DNA from: Bowmanella pacifica
GTDB taxonomy: Bacteria > Pseudomonadota > Gammaproteobacteria > Enterobacterales > Alteromonadaceae
Direction: 5' to 3'
Length of the DNA stretch: 64,000 nt
Assembly (NCBI RefSeq): GCF_014645355.1
Contig: NZ_BMLS01000002.1
Location: 372,001 to 436,000, forward strand
The notes beneath the pieces were generated by a model. That model saw nothing but the letters and a program-made list of their open reading frames with translations. It ran no database searches and was not told where the DNA came from. Below, piece after piece: positions 33,051-41,757 of the stretch. Position 1 is the first letter of the stretch, and every line of letters begins with the position of its first letter. The position numbers and the translations under genes are program-made.

Positions 33051-35594
33051 ATGCATATTAGCCTTCTGTCGACCCCAGCGCTGTTCGCCGCTTCTATCGC
33101 CATGATCCTGATGGTGTCCCTGTTGGTGCTGGCTTCTGGTTTATATCAACGCAGCCAACAGGCCTACCTGACTTTCTTCTTCTTATGTTTAGTGATCTCG
33201 CTTTATCAATGGTTTACCTTTGAATATCACCAGTTGCAGAGCCAAGAGTCCGCCATTTACTGGTTAAAACTGCAAACCGCTTGTTACATCGCTATTCTTC
33301 CGGCTGCGTTTTACTGCTTTGCCGTCTGGACCCGTCAGCAACACACAAAGCTATGGCTGAAGCTATTGCTGGGATGGTCATTGGCACTGGCTATCCTGAA
33401 CTTCGTTCTGCCCTATGGCCTAAAGCTAAGTCATGTAGAAAGGGTCGTCACTTGGCCAGGGGATGCGGGTTATATGCTGCAAAACTTTATCGGTCCCTTA
33501 CATTGGGCCGGTATTCTTTTGCATTTAACCGGGCTGATATTGATTTTATGGCTACTCTGGCGCTGCTGGATACTGGTAACCAGGGGCAAGAAGATCATGG
33601 CTATCGGCATCAGTATTTTTGTCTTACTGCTGATGCTCACCTGGGGAATTGCGGCAGGTATTCAGACCGGACAAGTCAACTCAGTACAACTTGTGGGCTT
33701 TACCTTTAACTACTTTTTAATTCTGGTGTGTATTGATGTAGCCGTCCAATTACATCGCCAGCGGGAAAAACTTCAACACGCACTCACCACCAGTGAACGT
33801 GTGGCAGGGGCCTTACAAGGACTGATGCGAGGAGCTGGCCATCAAGTTGGCAGTCGTTTTTATGCCAATCAGGTCAAACAACTAAAAAGGCTCTACCAGG
33901 CTGATATCTGTTTTATTGGTCAATTTGAAACCAGTCCAGAGGGCATTAAGCAAGTTCGGGTTCTGGCAATTCACAAAGATGGACAAGCTGCGGAGAACTT
34001 CACTTATACCCTGGGCAATTCTCCCTGCCAGGGTGTAGGCCAAAAGGACGTCTGTACTTACCATCAGGACGTGCAACAGCAATTCCCTGACGATGCCATG
34101 TTGACTCAGGAGCATATCCAGGCTTATTTAGGGATGCCGGTCAGGGATGTACAAGGTAAGCCCATTGGCCTCATCGTACTGCTATTTCGTCAAGCCGTGG
34201 AACCCATTCAGGAGTTTGAACAAACCCTGCTGCTGTTTGCTGAGCGTACCGCCTCAGAAATGCAGCGTGAACAGGCCGAACAGAAGCTTAAACAAGCCGC
34301 TTACACCGATAATCTGACCCACCTGCCAAACCGAAAAGCTCTGTGGGACTGGCTCTCAGCTCAACCTGACAATCATTGGCAAGGCTATCCAACCTTCCAA
34401 TTTCTGCTTATCGATATCGACGGTTTCAAAGAGATTAATAAGTTACATGGTCAGGCGATTGGCGATCAGGTGTTACAAGCCGTCGCGCAGCGCCTGCAAG
34501 CTTATGCAAAAACAGAGGATTTGGTTGTTCGCTATGCCAGTAATAGCTTTGTCTTTATCAAACAGAGCATTTCGACCGCCGACGAACCAATGATTAAACT
34601 AAACGGAGAAACCATTGCCAGTCTGATCCGCACCCCCATAGAATTGGCTGGCAGACAACTCAAGCTGGCGGCAAGTATAGGTTCTGCGCTAGCCTGCCAG
34701 GCTAAAAATCAGGAGGAATTACTGCACTTTGCTGAGTCGGCCCTAAAACAGGCCAAGGAAGGAGGACAGGGCAAGATTAGACGTTTCGACCCGGCCTTGC
34801 AAAGTATGCTCGATGATCGCGCCTTGCTGGAGAAAGAACTGGCCGACTCCATCAAGAAAGGCGAATTTTTCCTGCTATTTCAGCCACAAACCACCCCTGA
34901 CGGAGAGTTACGTGGGGCCGAAGTGTTGATCCGCTGGGCACACCCAGTTAAAGGCATGATTCGGCCGGACCTGTTTATCAGCGTGGCCGAAGAAACCGGG
35001 TTAATCCGTTTGCTGGGCCAGTGGTTATTTGAAGCGGTATTCCGTCAGATCCAAACCTGGCGCAGGGAGCGCGTCCACTATCCCAAGCATTTGGCCATCA
35101 ACGTGTCTCCTTTGCAGTTTGTTGACCCGGCCTTTGTAGAAAACCTGCAAAAGTTGATGCTGTACTATGATATCAGTCCCGCTGAAATTGTGATTGAACT
35201 GGTGGAAACCGGTTTACTTAATGACAAAGACGAAACCATGCAGAAATTGCATAAACTCAGAGATCTGGGCTTTAAGTTGGCCCTCGACGACTTTGGTACC
35301 GGCTATTCATCATTGTCCTACCTCAAAGATCTACCGCTGGATATTCTGAAGATTGATAAGTCTTTTGTGGATGACCTCAACACCCCCAGCACACAAAAGC
35401 TGGTCAGTGCTATTGTCGACATTTGTCATCATCTGAGCCTGGAAGTAGTGTGTGAGGGCGTTGAGCAGCAGTGGCAAGTGGAACGACTTCGGAACATGGG
35501 TTGCCAGCGTTTTCAAGGCTACTATTTTGCCCGTCCCTTAACCCCTGAGAAACTTATTCAATGGCAATTTTCAGAGGCCGTCCCACAGCAATAA
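33051..35594 (+). CDS. membrane sensor with GAF, degenerate GGDEF and EAL domains
   Basis: 847 residues from ATG 33051 (GGGA upstream; a TTG at 33006 is weaker). Seven or so membrane helices fill residues 1-225, then a coiled linker, a GAF-like domain (about 255-415), GGDEF (about 420-580) and EAL (about 595-840). The GGDEF site reads RYASNSF, so diguanylate cyclase activity is lost. EAL keeps EVLIR, NVSPLQF, LVETGLL, LDDFGTGYSSL and EGVEQ, so c-di-GMP hydrolysis is plausible with the GGDEF as regulator. Divergent from the SMC operon; its end nearly touches pagL. Confidence 0.92.
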   Translation: MHISLLSTPALFAASIAMILMVSLLVLASGLYQRSQQAYLTFFFLCLVISLYQWFTFEYHQLQSQESAIYWLKLQTACYIAILPAAFYCFAVWTRQQHTKLWLKLLLGWSLALAILNFVLPYGLKLSHVERVVTWPGDAGYMLQNFIGPLHWAGILLHLTGLILILWLLWRCWILVTRGKKIMAIGISIFVLLLMLTWGIAAGIQTGQVNSVQLVGFTFNYFLILVCIDVAVQLHRQREKLQHALTTSERVAGALQGLMRGAGHQVGSRFYANQVKQLKRLYQADICFIGQFETSPEGIKQVRVLAIHKDGQAAENFTYTLGNSPCQGVGQKDVCTYHQDVQQQFPDDAMLTQEHIQAYLGMPVRDVQGKPIGLIVLLFRQAVEPIQEFEQTLLLFAERTASEMQREQAEQKLKQAAYTDNLTHLPNRKALWDWLSAQPDNHWQGYPTFQFLLIDIDGFKEINKLHGQAIGDQVLQAVAQRLQAYAKTEDLVVRYASNSFVFIKQSISTADEPMIKLNGETIASLIRTPIELAGRQLKLAASIGSALACQAKNQEELLHFAESALKQAKEGGQGKIRRFDPALQSMLDDRALLEKELADSIKKGEFFLLFQPQTTPDGELRGAEVLIRWAHPVKGMIRPDLFISVAEETGLIRLLGQWLFEAVFRQIQTWRRERVHYPKHLAINVSPLQFVDPAFVENLQKLMLYYDISPAEIVIELVETGLLNDKDETMQKLHKLRDLGFKLALDDFGTGYSSLSYLKDLPLDILKIDKSFVDDLNTPSTQKLVSAIVDICHHLSLEVVCEGVEQQWQVERLRNMGCQRFQGYYFARPLTPEKLIQWQFSEAVPQQ

Positions 35595-35603
35595 AGCCGC
35601 GTT

Positions 35604-36143
35604 TTAGAAACGCCAAGCATAGGATAAGTTAATGAAATCCATACCGGGGTTTTTATCGTTCAAACCGCCGTTAGAATAGTGCATGTAGCGCAAGGACACG
35701 GACTCCTTCTCATCCAGTTGCAGCACCAGACCTAGACGGTCTTCAAACTGGTAGTGGGAGCCGATATCCTTATTGGCAAAACGGGTGTCATCCACCAGTG
35801 AAAAGCCGATACCAAACTCCCATTTCAAGGGGTAGCCATTCAATGTGGTGAACTGTTTGCTGATGACGGGGGAAAGTGCCAGTACCAGGTTATTCTCATC
35901 GAAGTCATTAGCGCTGAACTCCCAAATGTTCAGACTCAACTCAAAATACAGATCCACCTCCCCTAACCAGTCAATACTGGTTAATTGTCCGTAGTAAGGA
36001 CGATACGCCAACCTGACGCCAGTGAGATCCCCTTCACCACGGAGTAGATCGATTGCCACGCCCTGATCCGCCATCAATCTGGGCGTAAATAAAATGGATG
36101 CAGCGACTAACAAATTAAATATATATTTCACAACAAAATACAT
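35604..36143 (-). CDS. pagL: PagL-type lipid A 3-O-deacylase
   Basis: 179 residues: signal peptide to about residue 25 (RLMA-DQ), then an eight-strand outer-membrane barrel ending in AWRF. The PagL catalytic His-Ser pair is visible in MHYSNGGLNDKNPG near residue 155, with the family's GSHYQFEDRLGL before it. The enzyme removes the 3-linked acyl chain of lipid A, softening recognition by host or phage and changing permeability. Only 9 bases separate its stop codon from that of the facing EAL gene. Upstream of its ATG there is a long AT-rich leader. Confidence 0.85.
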   Translation of the reverse strand: MYFVVKYIFNLLVAASILFTPRLMADQGVAIDLLRGEGDLTGVRLAYRPYYGQLTSIDWLGEVDLYFELSLNIWEFSANDFDENNLVLALSPVISKQFTTLNGYPLKWEFGIGFSLVDDTRFANKDIGSHYQFEDRLGLVLQLDEKESVSLRYMHYSNGGLNDKNPGMDFINLSYAWRF

Positions 36144-36234
36144 TCACAAAATCAATATGTCGGTATTATGGGGATGTGAAGGTTTAATTCAAATAGAAAA
36201 TATGTAACCAATTCATTCATCACTTTTATGAATC

Positions 36235-36262
36235 AAAAAAGCCGCAATAATTATTGCGGCTT
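36235..36262 (-). terminator. rho-independent terminator (second of a pair)
   Basis: Perfect 12-bp palindrome AAGCCGCAATAA / TTATTGCGGCTT (36239-36262), with a T run on the minus strand (A run at 36235-36240). Downstream of the HD-GYP operon and upstream of pagL. Confidence 0.9.
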
Positions 36263-36336
36263 AGATAGCTTTACTGACCCAGGGAAGAAGTCTCCTCCCA
36301 CTAGGCAAAAGGTTTGTATGACAAAATGGTTACAAT

Positions 36337-36359
36337 AAAAAATCCATCCGTAGCGATGG
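36337..36359 (-). terminator. rho-independent terminator (first of a pair)
   Basis: Minus-strand stem CCATC / GATGG around a 6-base loop, followed by ATTTTTT. Located 56 bases after the HD-GYP stop codon; the stronger hairpin at 36239-36262 backs it up. A second hairpin, AAACCAG / CTGGTTT (about 36370-36389), has no T run. Confidence 0.65.
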
Positions 36360-36414
36360 TCTGAGTGACAAACCAGCTGCCACTGGTTTACATAAAAAAG
36401 AACTAACGGGAAGC

Positions 36415-37404
36415 TTAGCTATCAACCCAGCGGGCTTTGATTTGCAGAATACTGTCTATTTCCTGCTCGAGCAGGGGAACCAGTGAGGGATCAAAATGCT
36501 TACCTTGCTGCTCCCGAATGTGTGCCAAGGCATCATCAATGGACCAGGCGGCCTTATAAGGACGGGCGCTAGTAAGTGCATCAAACACATCCGCCAGCGC
36601 CACAATTCTGGCTTCGATAGGAATGGCGTCGCCCCTTAATCCATGGGGATAACCACTGCCATCCCATTTCTCGTGATGACAAAGAGCGACCGTTCGTGCC
36701 ATCTTCATCAGCCGTGAGTCGCATTCGCCGAGAATTTCCGCCCCAATCTCCGGATGATCCTGCATCACCCGATACTCTTCCGCCGTCAGTTTTCCTGGCT
36801 TGAGTAGAATATGATCTGCAATGCCAATCTTACCAATGTCGTGCATGGGCGCGGCATGCAATAATTCCTCGGCATGCTGCTCAGAAAATCCATACGCTAA
36901 CGCAATAATCTTGGCGTAGTGACTCATGCGCAATACATGGTTGCCCGTTTCATTGTCCTTATACTCGGCCGCCCGCCCCAGACACTGAATAATGCGCAGA
37001 CGACTCAGTTTGATTTCATCCGCTTTTACCAGCGACAAATGGGTTTTAACCCTGGCTCTGACCACGGCGGGCGTAACAGGCTTAGTGATATAGTCAACGG
37101 CTCCCAGATCAAACCCCCGGGTTTCATCCACTTCATCTTTAAGGGCGGTTACAAAAATAACAGGAATGCGGGCCAGACTGATGTCCGCTTTTAGTTGTTG
37201 GCAAACATCAAAGCCGGTCATACCAGGCATCATAACATCCAACAAAATCAAATCGGGTTGCTCACGCTTGGCAATGCTGAGGGCTTCTTCACCACTGCGG
37301 GCAAAGACTAGCCGGTATTGCTCCTGCAACACTAATTTCAATACCTTCAAATTGGCCGGTTCATCATCTACCACTAAGACACTGGGTCGGTCTGCTACAC
37401 TCAT
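36415..37404 (-). CDS. response regulator with HD-GYP domain (c-di-GMP phosphodiesterase)
   Basis: 329 residues: REC domain (about 7-125) with DDE at the acidic pocket, phospho-acceptor Asp in LILLDVMMPGMTGF and Lys in YITKP. HD-GYP domain (about 150-320) with HD in MHDIGKIG, then HHEKWDGSGYP and ADVFDALTSARPYK, all expected metal and GYP residues. It should cleave c-di-GMP to GMP when phosphorylated. Lies 2 bases after the MHYT hybrid kinase gene, its obvious partner. Ends at a double terminator. Confidence 0.95.
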   Translation of the reverse strand: MSVADRPSVLVVDDEPANLKVLKLVLQEQYRLVFARSGEEALSIAKREQPDLILLDVMMPGMTGFDVCQQLKADISLARIPVIFVTALKDEVDETRGFDLGAVDYITKPVTPAVVRARVKTHLSLVKADEIKLSRLRIIQCLGRAAEYKDNETGNHVLRMSHYAKIIALAYGFSEQHAEELLHAAPMHDIGKIGIADHILLKPGKLTAEEYRVMQDHPEIGAEILGECDSRLMKMARTVALCHHEKWDGSGYPHGLRGDAIPIEARIVALADVFDALTSARPYKAAWSIDDALAHIREQQGKHFDPSLVPLLEQEIDSILQIKARWVDS

Positions 37405-37406
37405 TG

Positions 37407-40400
37407 CTACTCTTCCCCGTTTAAGATGGTTAAGGCCTGCTCAATCAACCGGCTTGCGACAACAAAATCAAATTCGTTAAAAGCCTCGACAATTCCATCT
37501 ACCGCCGGACCAGCGACACCCGCACAGCATGCCGTTAACGCGTTTAGTGCCTGATCGTCAAACTCGTTGGCCGACGCCGCTTTTTGTAACCGCCGCAACA
37601 GGGCCAGACATTCATGGCGATCGCCTCCCAGTTGCTGCTCAGCGTTGATACTTTGCACGTCATCCTGCTCTTCAAGCCAGCGTTCGAGCGCGTCCATTTG
37701 TAACTGTAAGGCGGCAATAATATCTCGCCCTTGTGCCACTTGTCCTTGTCTGGCTATACGCTCAAGCTGCGCTGATAGATCTGCCAAGGTTTCTAGCGCC
37801 AAATTACCACACAGCCCTTTAAGGGCGTGGACGCGTTCCTGCAATGCCCTGACATTATCATCCTCGACCATCTGTAACAGCTGCGCTGGCAGGCTGGCGT
37901 AACGTCTGACAAAGTTAATCAGCTCTTTAATATAGGTCGTTTCCTGTCCCCATAACTGCAGAGCCTTGGACAAATTAACCAATTCAGCCTCAGCCTGCGG
38001 TTGCGTATCAACCACTTCCGGCTTCAACTCCAGTCCAAGCACCTTGGCCATTTCAGTCACCAAAGCCGACATATCCACAGGCTTGCTGGCAAAACCTTGC
38101 ATCCCTGCCTCTTGGGCGGCCTGCTTATCTTCATCCAAAACACTGGCGGTCAAGGCAACAATAGGCAGTACATCACGACCTTCCTCAGCTTCCCAGGCCC
38201 GAATAGCCCGGCTGGCAGCTAATCCGTCAAGCTCCGGCATCTGAATATCCATCAGCACCAAGTCAAAGGGCTGTTGTTTAACCTGCTCCAGCGCCTCCAA
38301 GCCATTACTGACAACCGTCACCTGATGTCCGGCGTTGCCCAGCAACAATTTGAGCAAATCCTGATTCTGCGGAATATCGTCGGCAACCAAGATGTTCTGA
38401 GCAGGTAGCTTAGCCAGATTACGTTTGTCACTGGCAATCACTGGCCGACCTTCGCTAAGCGGCAAGGTGAAACAGAAAGTACTGCCTACATCGGGTTTAC
38501 TGTTGGCCCAGATTTGCCCCCCCATCAGCTCAACCAATTGTTTGCTAATAGTCGTCCCTAATCCCGTGCCGCCAAAACGTCGGCTCATGGAGGCATCGGC
38601 CTGGATAAAGGGCTCAAAAATATGCTTCAGGCGCTGTGCTTCTATTCCAATGCCGGTGTCCGAGATACAGAACCGCACGACACCTTCCTGTTCAACCGCC
38701 ACTTCCAATCTGACCTGGCCCTGCTCAGTAAACTTGATGGCATTGCCAAGCAGATTGGTCAGTACCTGGCGAATTCTGTCCGGCGCACCGCGATAGAACT
38801 CATGTAATTCAGACCCCAAGTGCAGACTCAAATCCAGGCCTTTTTTTCGCGCCTGTAGCCATAAGGTAGACACCACCTGGTCGGTCAGCTCCATCATGGA
38901 AAAGTCTCGCCACTCCAGCTCCAACTTGCCTTTTTCCAGTTTGGCGCTGTCCAAAATGTCGTTAAGCAAATGCAGTAGTGAGCGGGCCGACACATTGATG
39001 GTTTTAAGGTGCCGCCGCTGCTCCTCATCAAGCTCGCTATTCATCAATACGTCGCTAAAGCCAATAATGGCATTCATGGGCGTGCGGATCTCGTGGCTCA
39101 TATTGGCCAGAAAGGCTGAACGAGCAGCCGCGGCCTGTTCGGCCCGCTCCTTAGCCAGCAACAGCTCCTGCTCCATCTGTTTGCGGCTGGTTATATCCAT
39201 AACAAAGCCATCCAACCAGATCACCTCCCCCTCTTCATTACGCACCGGGCCACCATTGTCCAGCATCCAGCGAATGTTGCCGAAACGGTCAATGATCCGG
39301 TATTCCACACAAAAGTGTTCATCGTAAGCCGACATTTCTAATAACCTGTCTCTGTCCTCGGGATGAAACAGATCTGAAAAATGTCGTTTGGGGTTGGGCA
39401 GAATAAAATCTTGGGCGGGGAAGCCCGTGATTTGCTCCACTGCTTCGCTAATAAATATCATCGCAAAATCAATGTCGGCCTGGCAGCGATAGGCCGCACC
39501 AGGGATATTGCTGATAAGGGAGCGATATTTGGCCTCGTTGTCTTTAAGAGCCTTCTCCATACGCAGCCGCTGGCTAATATCGGTAACAAAGGCAACAAAA
39601 AGATCCTCACCCGGTAACTGGGCATGGCCGATGGCTAGCCTGACCGGCATCGTCATACCGGATTTATGTAATGCCAATACCTCGCGATCGCTGCCAATAA
39701 TCCTGGCCTTACCGCTACGCAAATAATGGCCCAAATAATCATCGTGTTCGTCCGAAAAAGGTTGCGGCATCAAGATACTGACATTTTGATCGAGAATGTC
39801 GGCGGCCTGCCAGCCGAAGATTTTCTCCGCCGCCTGGTTTACGCTGATGACTTTGCCTTTATCGCTGATGGTGACCACACCGTCCACCGCAGTATCCATC
39901 ATGGCTTTCAGGCGGGTTTCATTGCGTTTGGCCACCCGGCTAATTTGTCGGTACTTAAATAATAGATTCACAATAACCACCATGGTGGTCATGAGAATTG
40001 TGGTAATCGCAATACCCAGCGCCATCACCTCAGAGTGATTGACCTGTTCGCTGTATTGCATACCCTCCGGCGGTACAAAACGCGCGGCCGCCATACCTGT
40101 GTAATGCATACCACTGATAGCCAGCCCCATGACCACGCCGCTACTAAGATTTAACAGCATGGGAGAAAGTGGCACCGTAGTGATGCGCGTAATGCCAAAA
40201 CGCACCCACAAAGACAGCCAAGCAAGGGCCACAGCGACCAGAATAGATAAACCAAACAACCAGGGGTCGTATCGCAATGCCGGCGCCATTTGCATCGCCG
40301 CCATGCCCACATAGTGCATGGTTCCTATGCCTGACCCCATCAACACTGCCCCAAGTGTCAGTTGCATCAGGCTCACCTGTTTACGACTTATCAACGACAA

Positions 40401-40775
40401 CGCCACCCAGGATGCCCCCATGCTGGGCAACATAGAGAGCAAAGTAAGGTAAATGGAGTACTCCACCTGAGTGCACAATTCAAAGGCCAGCATGCCAATA
40501 AAGTGCATGGACCACACCCCAGAGCCCAGGGCCACACTACCGGCGAATAACAGCAAAGCGCTTCGTTGCGTTGTTTGGCGGGCCTGACCGGCTAATTGCA
40601 TAGCCATAGTGGAGGAAAAAATAGAAACCAGGATGGAGAGTAGTACTAACCAGGAGTCATAATTGCCGAACATCAGCAAATTATCCTGAGGATAGGTAAA
40701 ATAGTGTTGCAGCAAGTCTAACAACCTGACTTCCCGTAAATAAGGATATATCAAATCATACCCTGGCATGAACAT
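37407..40775 (-). CDS. MHYT-domain hybrid sensor histidine kinase
   Basis: 1122 residues. The N-terminal seven-helix MHYT domain has the repeated motif as MHFIGM, MHYVGM and MHYTGM (proposed metal or gas sensing). PAS (about 275-395) and PAS/PAC (about 405-530) follow. Then HisKA (HEIRTPMNAIIGF, His about 557), HATPase (NLLGNAIKFT, GGTGLGTTI), REC with LVLMDIQMPELDGL, and Hpt (HALKGLCGNLALE). The annotated ATG lacks a ribosome site; a TTG at 40724 behind CGGGAAG is an alternative start. Co-transcribed with the REC-HD-GYP gene. Confidence 0.93.
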   Translation of the reverse strand: MFMPGYDLIYPYLREVRLLDLLQHYFTYPQDNLLMFGNYDSWLVLLSILVSIFSSTMAMQLAGQARQTTQRSALLLFAGSVALGSGVWSMHFIGMLAFELCTQVEYSIYLTLLSMLPSMGASWVALSLISRKQVSLMQLTLGAVLMGSGIGTMHYVGMAAMQMAPALRYDPWLFGLSILVAVALAWLSLWVRFGITRITTVPLSPMLLNLSSGVVMGLAISGMHYTGMAAARFVPPEGMQYSEQVNHSEVMALGIAITTILMTTMVVIVNLLFKYRQISRVAKRNETRLKAMMDTAVDGVVTISDKGKVISVNQAAEKIFGWQAADILDQNVSILMPQPFSDEHDDYLGHYLRSGKARIIGSDREVLALHKSGMTMPVRLAIGHAQLPGEDLFVAFVTDISQRLRMEKALKDNEAKYRSLISNIPGAAYRCQADIDFAMIFISEAVEQITGFPAQDFILPNPKRHFSDLFHPEDRDRLLEMSAYDEHFCVEYRIIDRFGNIRWMLDNGGPVRNEEGEVIWLDGFVMDITSRKQMEQELLLAKERAEQAAAARSAFLANMSHEIRTPMNAIIGFSDVLMNSELDEEQRRHLKTINVSARSLLHLLNDILDSAKLEKGKLELEWRDFSMMELTDQVVSTLWLQARKKGLDLSLHLGSELHEFYRGAPDRIRQVLTNLLGNAIKFTEQGQVRLEVAVEQEGVVRFCISDTGIGIEAQRLKHIFEPFIQADASMSRRFGGTGLGTTISKQLVELMGGQIWANSKPDVGSTFCFTLPLSEGRPVIASDKRNLAKLPAQNILVADDIPQNQDLLKLLLGNAGHQVTVVSNGLEALEQVKQQPFDLVLMDIQMPELDGLAASRAIRAWEAEEGRDVLPIVALTASVLDEDKQAAQEAGMQGFASKPVDMSALVTEMAKVLGLELKPEVVDTQPQAEAELVNLSKALQLWGQETTYIKELINFVRRYASLPAQLLQMVEDDNVRALQERVHALKGLCGNLALETLADLSAQLERIARQGQVAQGRDIIAALQLQMDALERWLEEQDDVQSINAEQQLGGDRHECLALLRRLQKAASANEFDDQALNALTACCAGVAGPAVDGIVEAFNEFDFVVASRLIEQALTILNGEE

Positions 40776-40897
40776 CTGGCAAGCACAGCGTTGCGAAAAA
40801 TGCGATAACTAGACAGGGAAATACCCTTAATGGGTGGTTAAAGTTTCGCCCTTTCGACTATCCTGAGATCAGACAACCGAAAAGGACCTGCTATCTT

Positions 40898-41743
40898 ATG
40901 CAAGCCACTGATTACGCTATGGCCGTCACCGATTCATTTGCCTTGCCGGACGCCTGTACGCGTATAAAGGAGCTGCTGGAGGACCCCAGCTCGACTGCTG
41001 CTGACATTGCCGATGTGGTGTCATTGGACCCATCCCTGAGCACTAAGCTGCTCAAGCTGGCCAACAGTGCACTTTACAATTTTAATGCTGAGATAAGCAC
41101 TATCAGCCGGGCAGTCAGTGCCATAGGCGCGAAAGCCTTGTATAGCCTGGTTATGACAGAAACTGCGCGCAGCGCCTTTAAGCATTTTGAAAATAACGCC
41201 GTTAATCTTGAACGTTTCTGGCAGCAGAGTGTTTACGCCGGGCTGATTGCTAAACACCTGGCAATAGACACCGGCCAGAAGGACACAGAACGCTTTTTCT
41301 TACTTGGCTTACTGCATAACTTCGGCGAGCTGGCGGTGGCAAACCGCTCACCAGAGCTGGCGTCTCAGTGCGAGCAAAGTGAAGGCACACAAATCCCCTG
41401 GGAGAAACAAAAGCAGTTGTTGGGTTTCACTTACGCCGAATGCAGCGCCCAGATTTTGATGCTGTGGAATTTGCCTTCAAGCCTGTTTACACCGATTGCC
41501 AATCAGCACAATGAATCCCTGGCACTGAAGCAAACCGATATTGCCATTCTCTATCTGGCCGTGCGATTGGCCTTACAATGTGCAATACCCGGTGCGAAGG
41601 AGAGCGTCCACTTAGTCAGCGCAGAGATTATCAACAGCCTCAAGCTCAGCGAAGCCGAGCTGGAAAGCGTGATCCTAAGCAGCAAAGTAGAGTCTTATAA
41701 AATCCTGAGTATTATGAACCCTGAGCTGTTTGCCAGTCCTTAA
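40898..41743 (+). CDS. HDOD domain protein
   Basis: 281 residues, all helical. The HDOD core covers about 15-215, with DIADVVSLDPSLSTKLLKLANSA in part (LSTKLLKLANSALYNF) and the following SRAVSAIGAKALYSLV. HDOD is an HD-like fold lacking the metal-binding His-Asp pairs, usually regulatory in signalling. It stands alone between two divergent or convergent signalling genes, in keeping with the c-di-GMP neighbourhood. Ribosome site AAAAGGA is 11 bases before the ATG. Confidence 0.9.
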   Translation: MQATDYAMAVTDSFALPDACTRIKELLEDPSSTAADIADVVSLDPSLSTKLLKLANSALYNFNAEISTISRAVSAIGAKALYSLVMTETARSAFKHFENNAVNLERFWQQSVYAGLIAKHLAIDTGQKDTERFFLLGLLHNFGELAVANRSPELASQCEQSEGTQIPWEKQKQLLGFTYAECSAQILMLWNLPSSLFTPIANQHNESLALKQTDIAILYLAVRLALQCAIPGAKESVHLVSAEIINSLKLSEAELESVILSSKVESYKILSIMNPELFASP

Positions 41744-41757
41744 AAACCGGTTTGCCG

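Noticed and set aside
36270-36400. c-di-GMP (GEMM) riboswitch suspected near the c-di-GMP genes because of AGGCAAA-like words
   Set aside because: The conserved GEMM segments and tetraloop receptor pairing are missing; the structure is explained by terminators.
37566-40550. Several Ser- and His-rich frames of 60-143 residues on the + strand
   Set aside because: All lie opposite the hybrid kinase gene; their composition is that of antisense shadows.
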